Under the pieces are notes generated by a model. The model saw only the letters and a program-made list of their open reading frames with translations. It searched no databases and was not told the DNA's origin. A stretch of 64,000 nt of DNA, taken from positions 682,001 through 746,000 of the forward strand of contig JAHGAU010000010.1 in NCBI GenBank assembly GCA_019925105.1. Direction: 5' to 3'. A program made the position numbers and the translations under genes. Below, piece after piece: positions 50,620 to 60,918 of the stretch. Each line of letters opens with the position of its first letter. Position 1 is the first letter of the stretch. This stretch comes from Niebla homalea. Taxonomy: Eukaryota > Ascomycota > Lecanoromycetes > Lecanorales > Ramalinaceae.

Positions 50620-52102
50620 TGTCATGGTTCCAGTGGCCTTGCTCCCAGCCTCGGCCTACTTGCCCCATGAGTACTAGCTCCTTGGCACCCATACTCATAT
50701 GGTGGGTGCATCCTGTACCATAAATACCACCATAGCTATTATTCCGTTTATAGCTAAACCTTATATATTAGTTCCCTAACATAATAATAGCTATCCTTCT
50801 ATATCACGAGGTTAGTTATAAGCTTCGTATATAGTCGTATTTTACCAAAACAATACTATCAGTAAAGTATATGGTACGACGTATACTTCAGTTATTAAGT
50901 CAGTTAATCAGTTAGTAAGCCGTATAATAAATACGTATTACGAACCTATAAGACATTAATAATTATAGGAACCAAGAGTAAAGACCCCTGCAGGCCGAAG
51001 TAGCTAAAATTAAATAACGGTTAATACTGATAGTAATCAAGTTAATAAAACTTAGAACAGTAATAAAGATAAGAATAAGGATAGTTAAGTTAAGAGAAGA
51101 ACGTTTAAGGCGATACCGTAGATGGGCCTGTCGTTAAAAACCCCTTAATCGCCCTGCCCGTAATACAGGGTTTAAATCAATACCTTCAATTTTTTAACTT
51201 CGCAAATAAGCCTATCGATAAATTAATAGATCGATACTTAAGTAAGCTATTAGTCGATTAGTAAGCCTGCTATAAGGGCATTCAATTTCTTAGTCAATAG
51301 ATGGATTAATCTCTTTATTTTCGTAAATCCCTTGGTGGTTATATTATCACGCTATAAGCCTATAAGACGTCGATAGCTATAAAGCCCTTAATAGGGTAGC
51401 CTGTAGGCCGGAATAACTAGTAACTGGATGGACGGTCAATACTGGTAGTGATACTGGTAAGGTTAATACCATAGGTAGAGTAAGAGCAAGGAAATCTACA
51501 TCTATAAGTACGACGACGGTATTAAGGGTGAGAGCCTCATCTACGGTATCACGGGTGAGAGCCACTGTTACGGCTTCGGCTTACCTACTGGCTACCTCGT
51601 TAATCGCTTTAGTTCAACGGCGTCCGGTAGTAGCCCTATACTAAACCCCTTTTTAACAGAAAATGTACGACTCGGCTTTACCCCGGAGATCACGTTAATC
51701 GACTCAACTCAAATCGATTTTTTCACCCCTGCAGAGTCGATTTTTTTCACCTTTTTCAGTTAATTTTTCAGGAGCTTTTTTTAACACCCGGGCGGCTCGG
51801 CCTTTACTACTCAACCACCACGCTTGCTAAAGGTGGTATCAATACACTCGGTGGTTCTTTGAGGCTATACCCAGGTCCGATAAGGGTGGTTTTAATATGA
51901 GAGGCTCGTAGGAGCTCACCGTCGTAAAGGGGGGGATCGTATCATGGTTCCAGCAGGCCTTACTGCCGTGTTTGGCCTACTTACCCTATAAGTACTAGCT
52001 CCTTGGCACCTACACTTATATGATGGGTGCACCCTGTACCATAGACACCACCATAGCTATTATTCCGTTCATAGCTAGACCTCATACATCAGTTCCCTGA
52101 CA
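50620..52102 (+). mobile_element. Non-autonomous LTR element (TRIM-like), copy 1
   Basis: LTRs are 50,620-50,781 (TGTCATGGTTCC...CCCTAACA) and 51,940-52,102 (TATCATGGTTCC...CCCTGACA). The exact 5-bp duplication ctccc lies at 50,615-50,619 and 52,103-52,107. A polypurine tract (AAAGGGGGGG) just before the right LTR sets the + orientation. The 1.16-kb interior holds no retroelement protein but two diverged tandem units of about 400 bp, each with an AGGCCGAAGTAGCTA/AGGCCGGAATAACTA box and a (G)GTAATACTGGTAG-like stretch. The frame at 51,377-51,565 falls in a repeat unit and is probably not a gene. Confidence 0.9.
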
Positions 52103-52723
52103 CTCCCGTTTCTTAAATTTTTTCTATAATTCGTTTTATCTTAAGATATATTTCATAAAGATTAAATTCTTTATATACGTTTTTTATTAAACAGTTATGG
52201 AGCTTTATATTTATTAAACCGTTCTTAAAACGATTAATTATATTTTTTAATATATATTTAATTATTCTATTTATTATATTTCCCGGTTTTTTAAGTTTAA
52301 TATTTTTTCCGTTTAAGTTACATATAATATAAAATATATATTTATAATAACTAAGGATAAAATATATTCTTTAAGATAATATTTTAATATAATATTATCT
52401 ACCGTATATTTTATAAGGTTCTTATGGTTTAATTCCGGGGATTCTTAACTTAATAATTTTTAAAAATTCTTTATATTTTCCTTTATAATATCGTTTATTA
52501 TTTCGTCCGTAAGTAATACTTTAATTTTCGTTTTTTTTTACTTAATATATTACGTTTCTTTATATTTATTACGTTTATTTATTAATTTAAAAAGGATTTC
52601 TTCCGATTTCCTTTTCTATATTATAAATCCAACCTTATATATTATTTAACCTATTTTCTTATTCGTTTAATTTTTTTAATTTATAGAATAAAGTCTTAAT
52701 CTCGGGTTATGTTATAATCTTTT

Positions 52724-54917
52724 TGTCAGGGACTCAGTAAGGGTAAGGGTGAATATGACTGAATTTCAACTATGAAAAGAAATCTATGGTATAATATGTA
52801 TACATATAAGTGTGCGGATGGCATACGCTAGGCTTAATTGGGCCTAGCGTATTAATTAAGCTCTTAGCTATTAATATCGCAGTCCTTATACCATAATATT
52901 ATCCCCCTCCTGCTAATAACAAGCTTTTATAAGTTATTTACCAAAGAGATCTTATTATGTATATAGTAATTATAATAGTTATCGCAAACGATAACGAGCT
53001 CTTTATATTATTTATTATGATTATATAAGGTAGCCTGCTTAACTTTAACGTTTAATTTAATAAGTTAATTAAAACTTTAGCTTCTACCTTTATAAATTCA
53101 TAAATAAAATAAATAATAATAAGCTTTAGTTATTAAAAGTCTAAAATATCAAATATAAACTTAGCTTATTCGGGTAATAATAATAATAGTTAGCGATAAA
53201 GTTTAAGTAACTAGTAATATTAATATATATTTATTAAGGTAAATATATATTCTAAGCCGGCCATTTTACGTATTTTATACGGTATATAAGGTATCCTCTT
53301 ATTCTAATAAAAGGGTTTTTACTTTGTTTATCGATTTTAAAATCTATTATTTTTTATATGATATAATCCTTTCTTTTTATCGTTTACTTTAATAAGAGGT
53401 AATAATAGTATTATTTACCCGGGTAAAGGGTCTTACGTATTATAATATAAAAGGGTAAAGTAAAAGATAGGATAAACGTTTTTTATTAATTTAAATAACT
53501 TTAATTTATATATGGAGTTATCGATAACTTAAGTAATTATAAATAATCTTAAATTCTTATAATTAAGCGATTTTAAAAAACGATTTATTTTAATATTCTT
53601 GGCATTTAATATTATTATATCTTTAATTTAAAATTAAGCTAAAAATATTAATATTTATTAACTTATATAATTTATATCTTTTAAGCTTACTTAATCCTTT
53701 TCTTTATAAAGTCTTTAAGTTTTTTAATTTTATTAATTAATATATTATAAATTTTTATCTCCTTTTTTTTTACTTAAGTATATTAAATATTATAAATCTT
53801 AAAGCTTTAAGTCCCAATTAAAATATATAACCTTAATTTATAAAAAAGGGTAAAAAATAAATAATTAAACTTATAATTAAGTTTATTTTAAACTTTATAA
53901 TTAATAGGAAGTTTATTTAATTATTTTAACTATAATTTATGTAAAATTATAAATATTATTTAAGTATATTATTAATATTCTCCGTTTAACTATTAATCTC
54001 TGGGTGGAAGTTAATAAAAAGTTTTAGTTTTATATTTACTTTTTAATAAAGTCTTTATTAAAAATATAATATAAATTATATATTTTTATTTAAGATAATA
54101 AATTTAAGATATTTTTTTACGTTAAATTTAATTAATAAAGGCTTATATAACTATAAGTACGTTTAATCTATTTAATAATATGAACTTCTTTTTCTTAAAA
54201 ATTCGGTTAATTACTATTATAATATACTTACAGATTTTCCCGTAACGTTTATATTTAAATAATCTAACAATAAAGTTAATAAAAATATCCGTTTAATATT
54301 TATCGGGAACGGGGAATGGCTTTAATAGCCCATATTTACCCTCGCGGTATACCTTGGACCTTTTATAGGTATAATAAGATTTAATAAATTAAATAATTAA
54401 ATCCGTTATATACGGTTAATAGTATTAAGCTTAAACGCTTATATATTATTATTTTACCCGTATAACCTTTAATTAGGTATTCATAAATTAAACGGATAAA
54501 ATTTATACGTAATTTATTATTAGCGGGGATAAATAGTTTATCCGTAACGTAAAATAAACTATTTTTTACGGCGTAATAACCTAGTTTTAACTTTATTAAG
54601 TTTTTCTTTACGATATTTAAAGGTATTTTTCTATATTTGGCTTCCTTAAATTATATAATACGTTAAGTAATATCGTTATTAATATAAACATCCTAAATTA
54701 ATTATAATAACTTAACTTAAAACTTAAACATATTATTAAACGATTATTTTATTAACTTTTTATTTAATATATTTCTTTTCGGGTTTTTTAAAGATAATTA
54801 TTTTAATAGTTTTTATCTTTAAGTATTTCATTACTTAAAATATAAATTATTATATATAAATTTAAAACGTAAGCTTCGGATTTATTTATTAATATCTTTA
54901 TTAAATTAATTTTAAGC
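52724..54917 (-). mobile_element. Chromodomain Ty3/gypsy remnant, 3' half
   Basis: A 3' LTR at 52,724-52,898 starts TGTCAGGGACTCAG, matching the solo LTR at 55,555. A minus-strand polypurine tract (AGCAGGAGGGGGATA) abuts it and sets the orientation. Upstream on the minus strand, about 54,060-53,930 reads LKLFINFHPEINS*TENIN, the gypsy integrase motif FHPETDGQTER with RIP changes. About 53,330-53,130 resembles a chromodomain ending in YYPNKLSLYLIF, as in the FHxRYPxKP tail. The 5' half (gag, RT) is missing beyond 54,917. All frames are broken. Confidence 0.78.
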
Positions 54918-55554
54918 TGGAAAGGGGAGAGCATGGAAGACACCGAACTTGCGGATGGGTATATGAAGGAATGAAAACATTAAAAGGGCTAATTAAGGAT
55001 GGAATCGATTCGTATACACTTTAAAAAGGAAAAGTATAACGGATTATTATAGCAAGTAACCTATACCTTACTAACTTATGTAAAGGCTGCAGCCTATCTT
55101 TAATTATATTTTATTATTACCTATTATTTTATTATTTTAGTTTTTTCATTTTTTCATATTTTTTTAACGGTCTTAAGAAGGCTTTTATTTACTTATATAT
55201 ATTAAAGAATTCGGTTTAATTATACGATTTAATCGTAAATAACCCCCCGTACCTTTTCCTTAATTAACGGTAGTAAAAATTATGAAAATATTATAAAGAA
55301 TTAACCTTTATTATTACCTTATTATATATATATAACGAGAGTAATAAGCTATAAATTTATATATATTCATAGAATATTTCTAATTACCACTTATATATTA
55401 AATAAATATTAAAATCGAAAAAAATAAGGGCATTTAAGTAACCCTTTTCTAAGTACCCTTATTTAGAAATTTTTATTATCACCCTTAATTAATGCGGGGA
55501 CCCCGTTCGTACGTATCGGTAAAGTATTATTAATATTTATTAATTAATTATTAG

Positions 55555-55729
55555 TGTCAGGGACTCAGTAAGGGTAAGGGTGAATATGACTGAATTTCAA
55601 CTATGAAGAGAAATCTATGGTACAGTATGCATGCATGCAAGTGTGCGGAGGGCATGCGCTAGGCTCGATTGGGCCTAGCGCATTCACTGGGCTCTTGACT
55701 ATCAGCATCGCAGTCCTCACACCGTGACA
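55555..55729. mobile_element. Solo LTR, 175 bp, not RIP-degraded
   Basis: TGTCAGGGACTCAGTAAGGG at the left and CACACCGTGACA at the right, flanked by exact attag (55,550-55,554 and 55,730-55,734). It is nearly identical over the first about 60 bp to the LTR of the chromodomain gypsy at 52,724, but that one has many more C-to-T/G-to-A changes. It was probably left by LTR-LTR recombination of a related element. Confidence 0.92.
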
Positions 55730-56957
55730 ATTAGCCATTAGAAATTAAAAAATTAAAAAAGATAATAACTTTTTTAAAGTGCCTTAATTATAAGAGGATA
55801 ATAATACCCTTTATATTAATAACGGGCTTAAACCTTAATTAAGAAATAATTATATATATTACCGGATATTTTAAACTATTATCAAGGAAATTACGACTTA
55901 TTTATTAATATAAGCCGTTTTCTTAAAATAAAAGAAATTAAAGTAATTAAAGAAAAAAAATAGAAAAAAATTAATTACCTTAAATAACGTAAAATTATTA
56001 TTTAATAATTAATAACCATAATAATTAAAATATAAAACTTATTAAGCTAATATAAATAACCGAACCCGATTAAATTATAAGTTTTATTAAATTATCCCGA
56101 GTAATTAAACCGTAAATTTTATAGAACGATTCTAAATAACCGATTTATTTATTATAAGTAAGATTCCTTAATTTAGTTTAAAGTATCGTATATATTCCTT
56201 GGAGACGTAAAGTTAATCTTAAAGATTATTTTATATTAGGTAAGTAATCTTTTAAGATTTATAAGTAATATTGGGTATTTCAATATTAATAAATATATAA
56301 AATTTTTTAATAGTTATTAAAGTAACCGAATTAAACCGTATATTTTAACGATAAGGATAATAAAAATAAGATTTTTTAATAAGGCTTAAGTAATCGTATA
56401 TATTTTTTAAAGAGATGTTTTTTATTAAAATGTAAATTATTAAGTTAAAAGTTACTTAAATAATAGCTAGGTTTTAAATTACCTATAGAGGTCTAAACCG
56501 GTCTTTAAAATTCCTAAGAAATTACCGTAAACTATATAATATACTAGCCGGACGTAATGAACTTTTTACCTTAAGCTATAAATTAAATAATTAAAAATTA
56601 AAAAATAAAAAAAAGATTAAAAGAATAAATAATAAGAAAAAGTAAATAATAAAACCGATCGAAAAAGCTAATAAAAGAGAATAAAGATAAATATATTTAT
56701 AATAATAATTATATTATATATATACTAAAAATATTAATAGTAACCTATAACGGTTATTAACGCGAAATTTATTTAATTTAACGGTATTTTCCTTAAGGCT
56801 CTCCCGTATAAAAGGCAGAAAAGATTAAAATAGATAACTAGAACTTACCTTAGTTTAAAAGGGAAACGCAGACTTATAATAAGGCATAACTCGTATATAC
56901 TTATATAATAACTTAAGAGACCAGAAAGATTATTATTAACGTTATATAATTATATAT

Positions 56958-58656
56958 TGTCAGAGAACTGATATATAAGGTCTAGCTATGAACGGAATAA
57001 TAGCTATGAGGGTGTCTATGGTACAGGTCCGTCTATAAAGGTAAGTGGGTGCCGAGCCATTAATCCCAGAACGGTAACATAGCCGAAGGCCTGGGAGCAG
57101 TAGGCATAGAACCGTGATATTACCCCCCCCTTTATGACGGTAAGCTCCTGCGAGCCTCTTATATTAAAACCCTCCTTATCGGACCTGGGTATAGCCTTAA
57201 AGAACCATTAAGTATATTAATACCACCTTTAACAAGCGTAATAATTAAGTAGTGAAGGCCGAGCAACCCGGGTATTGAAAAAAGCTCCTAAGAAAAAATG
57301 AAAAAATCGACTATAGGGGTGAAAAGACCGATAAAAACTGAATCGATTAGCGTAATCTCCGGGGTAAAGCCGAGTCGTATACTTTCTGTTGAAAAGGGGT
57401 TTAGTATAAAGCTATTACCGTTAATACCGTTTTAAAACTAAAGCGATTAACAACGTATCTATAGGTAAGCCGGTTAAATGGCTCTTACCCCATATAGATA
57501 AGCTGAAGCCGGAGTTAAGTCTTATAGCCCTTATCCATAATACCGTTATCGCACTTATTAAGATATAATCTCCTTGCTCTCGTTTTATTTATAATATTAC
57601 CTTTACCAGTATTACTATTAGTATTAACCGTCCATCTAATTATTAATTATTCCGGCCTATAGGCTACCCTATTAAGGGCTTTTTAGCTGTTGACGTTTTA
57701 TGGGCTTATATCGTAATAATATAGTTACCGAAGGATTTACAAGACGAGAATCGGAAATCGATTTATTTAATTAATTAAGAAATTAAACGCCGTTATAATA
57801 GGCTTACTACGTACTCTTAAAATACGGCTTTAAGGACTTGGTTAACGATAAGTTTATTTACGGTATTATCTTAAACTGTTCTTCCTTCCTTTAATTTATT
57901 TCTTACTTTACTTTGTTTACTTTAATTTATTATTATTAATTTTAATTATCTATCCAATACCAGCTATTCCGGCCTATAGGAATTATTATTATAATTAAGC
58001 TAAATATCTTATAGGCTTATAATATATCGATATATTAAAGGATTTTTTAAAATAAAAAAATTATTAATTAAAGAATTAATTTAGGCCCAATATTACGGGC
58101 AAAGCGATTAAGGGATTTTTAACGACAGGCCCATCTGCGGTATCGTTTTAACCATATTTTCTTCTTAACTTAACTATCCTTATTCTTATCTTTATCTTTA
58201 TTTTTATTTTAAGTTTTATTAAATTAATTATTATTAATATTGATATCTACTTAATTTTAACCACTCCGGCCTATAAAGGTCTCTACTCCTAGTTCCTATA
58301 GCTATTAATATCTTATAAGTTCGTGATAGCGTACTTACTATACGGCTTATTAACTAACTGGTTAACTAACTATATACGCTTCACTCCGTAATACCCCGGC
58401 TATACTAAGCCGATTAACGGTGTTATTTTAGTGAAGTACGACTGTATATGAGGCTTACAATTAACCTCGTAATATAGAAGGATAACTATTATTATATTAG
58501 GGAATTAATATATAAGGTTTAGCTATAAACGGAATAATAGCTATAAGGGTATCTATGGTATAGGTCCGTCCATAAAGGTAAGTGGGTGCCGAGCCACTAG
58601 TCCCAGAACGGTAATATAGCCGAAGGCCTAGGAGCAGTAGGCATGGAACCGTGACA
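56958..58656 (-). mobile_element. Non-autonomous LTR element (TRIM-like), copy 2
   Basis: LTRs are 56,958-57,119 (TGTCAGAGAACTG...CCGTGATA) and 58,495-58,656 (TATTAGGGAATT...CCGTGACA), each 162 bp. The exact 5-bp duplication tatat lies on both sides (56,953-56,957 and 58,657-58,661). A polypyrimidine run (TTACCCCCCCCTTT) after the left LTR is the polypurine tract read on the minus strand, so it is inverted relative to copy 1. The interior holds about three diverged tandem units starting at CCGGCCTATAGG boxes near 57,650, 57,968 and 58,266, one more than copy 1. Non-coding and moderately RIP-mutated. Confidence 0.9.
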
Positions 58657-58881
58657 TATATCGACTTAACCCTTTCCTTAAAAAAAAAAAGTAAAAAAGA
58701 TAAAAATAAAACTTAGTTGCTCGGAGTAACCGTAAACCCCTTTCTTTAAAATACCCTTATTAATACTAATAGTATATTAATAATAATATATCTTATTTTA
58801 TATATATCTTAATACTTTTAAAATAAGAAAAATAAAGTTAAGTATTATTATATAAATTAAGGAATTAATTATAATATTATT

Positions 58882-59067
58882 ATGACGGAGATGGCGACGA
58901 ATAAAGGGACCCCAGAGGTCCAAAACGATGCGTATATACATAGCTCTAGCGACAGTAAGGGGAGTATATTAAGTATAATAAGTAGAAGTAACGTAATAGT
59001 TAAGAATAAGGTGGTAAACGGGCAAATAACCTATATTAATAGAAACGGCGATAACACGTACGGGTAA
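58882..59067 (+). pseudogene. LINE L3 ORF1 N-terminal fragment
   Basis: A 61-codon remnant of the ORF1 (Gag-like) protein of a Tad1-type LINE, identified by the shared start MATN.G.PEV.ND with the other two LINE copies at 19,032 and 26,294. It is hydrophilic and Ser/Asn-rich. It ends at a stop that lies inside the aligned ORF1, so the protein is truncated. Confidence 0.75.
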
Positions 59068-60707
59068 TATAATAATAATAAGCCGGATAATACTTAAAAT
59101 AAATAAGGGAATTAAGGTTAATAGAATACGCGTATTAAAATGCGTAAAACGCGTAATAATAATACGGAGGTAATAAATAAATAAGGGGGTAAAAAGGCCG
59201 GTATAATATTAATAACGAAGAATACGAGCGGGGGGAAAAGGTAAAAAGACCGCAATAAAAGTACTATTAAGGGTATATAAAAGGGAAATAAAACTGATAA
59301 AAAAGACGGGACCTTAAGGGACTAAAAATAAAGGGCGGAGATAATACGTCGCCCGGTAAAGGAAAGCGAGAGGGCGGTAAAGGAGGTAATAAAGGCCTTA
59401 AAAAGACTCTTTATAATAGAATAAAAAAATATTACGTTAAAGACTTAATTAATACTATAGATTAAATTGAAAAGTATAAAGGACTTCTATATAAAAATAG
59501 GGGTAAAACTAGGGGAGGCGGAGCGTTTACGGGGTTCTTAAAGGGCGGGAGCGAGGGCGTTAATAAAAGGTAAAAATAATAACTTAAGGTTAAATATACG
59601 AAGTAAGGGTATAAAAACGGCGGCCTTTTAAATGAAAAAAAGTTAAATAATAAGAATAATAAAAAAGGTACCCGCGGCAGAGAATAAAAGGATAACGGAG
59701 GAGAAAGTGGTTATATTAAAAAAAATAAAAATAATAATAATCCGCTTATTTAATAATAAAAAGAGGAATATAATAATAAAAATAAATCCGTTATAATTAA
59801 TAAAGGCTTTTAAAGTAACAACGGAATTATTAATAAAACAGATTATTATAATATATAAACTATAAAATAAGGATATCTTCCTTAATATAACGTTTTTAAA
59901 GGCGAAGAAAAGCTTAAAAAGGTTTAAGACTTAAGTTAATAAGGGAGAATATAAGTTAATTAAGGTTTTAAGGTAATTATTTATTATTATAATAAATAAA
60001 ATATACCTATTACGTTTTAAGGAAGCCAAGAAAAAGGCTACGTTAAAGAATATAGAAAAAGAGAATATAATTTTTTATTTAAAGTTTAAAATCGTTAATT
60101 ATAGGCTTCTATTAATAATAAAAAGACTTAACTCCTTAAAATACGTAAAAAGGTACTTTACCGTTATATTAAACGTAACATTAATAAAAATATATAATAA
60201 CGTTTTAAATAAAAAGATTATTAAAGGGGGATTTCTTAAGATAATTCGGTTATAAAATAAGGCGGTTAATATTTATTAATATTTTAAGTATTAAAGTTAT
60301 AAATATATTATTATAAAGTACTTTAATATTATAAAGTATACGGTTTACGTTAAAAGCTATAATATCTATAAGTATATAAAGTTAATAATTAAGGGGCTTA
60401 TAAAAAGTACGTTTAAATACGTTATATATAATAAGGAAGGATACTTAATATGGGATTCTAAGTATATAATAAAAGTTAAAAAGATTAAATATAAAAAGAC
60501 CCGGATAATTACGAAAATCCAACGGTATAATACGTATAAAATTAATCTAATAAGTTAATTAAAAATAACCTTAAAACGCGAGTTTAATTAATTAAAAAAT
60601 AAGGGGTAAATAACGGTAAAAAAAAGAAAATTCCTTATAATCTTAACCTTAAAAGCCGGCCGTCTTACGTCTTTAATAGTAGCCGGGAAAGTATTAAGTT
60701 AGAAAAC
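58882..60707 (+). mobile_element. LINE L3, 5' half, divergent subfamily
   Basis: ORF1 begins ATG ACG GAG ATG GCG ACG (MTEMATNKGTPEVQND) and stays open to 59,067. The N-terminus matches L1/L2 (MATNNGAPEVKND), but the downstream sequence is diverged and GC-richer. Later parts are collinear with L2 (for example about 60,060-60,200 with 27,470-27,610). It is cut at 60,707 by an LTR-like insertion; ORF2 is missing or unrecognisable. No target duplication was found. Confidence 0.78.
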
Positions 60708-60918
60708 TGTTATGGTAGGAAACAACATAGGGGTTAGTGCTTACCTCGTGACCCTAGCGTAGCTGGGCCACAGGAATACTTAACACCTGTCCTTCCCACT
60801 TTTCCTTCTACTTCTTCAGTAATTAGTCTACTTACCAAATATACCATTTGTTAAGGCTATACACACATTTCACATTACCATACTACCCTCAAGCTTTAGG
60901 CATACGTCTGGCTTAACA
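60708..60918. mobile_element. LTR-like insertion, 211 bp, not RIP-degraded
   Basis: It begins TGTTATGGTAGGAAAC and ends CTGGCTTAACA, with TG/CA termini and inverted TGTTA/TAACA. It is balanced in composition between two RIP-degraded elements. No target duplication is evident (aaaac versus ccggt), so it is either a rearranged solo LTR or the 5' LTR of the copia element that follows, which would then have lost its gag. Confidence 0.55.

Larger units (their letters stand above)
39735..52723 (-). mobile_element. G2: inverted copy of the Ty3/gypsy G element
   Basis: On the minus strand it is collinear with G1 from about 14,110 (here 52,720) to the 3' LTR (here 40,013 down to about 39,735). Anchors: 47,560-47,660 matches 16,935-17,060; 45,040-45,300 matches 25,130-25,390; 41,281-41,420 matches 34,940-35,040; 52,500-52,720 matches 14,110-14,330. 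It lacks both LINEs, showing the empty sites. It is truncated at the gag end where the LTR at 52,724 begins. It carries a solo LTR (49,499), a MITE (49,830) and a TRIM (50,620). All coding capacity is destroyed by RIP. Confidence 0.82.
54918..58881 (+). mobile_element. G-family 5' fragment, copy C, with two insertions
   Basis: It starts TGGAAAGGGGAGAGCATGG and follows copies A and B. It is interrupted by a solo LTR at 55,555 and a TRIM at 56,958 and ends where LINE L3 begins. The net length of about 2.1 kb matches copy A up to about 13,720. It is somewhat less eroded than copy A in its LTR. Confidence 0.75.

Noticed and set aside
51377..51565. 62-codon frame rich in Leu/Val/Thr on the minus strand
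   Set aside because: Repetitive composition arises from the tandem unit of the TRIM interior; not seen open in the other copy.
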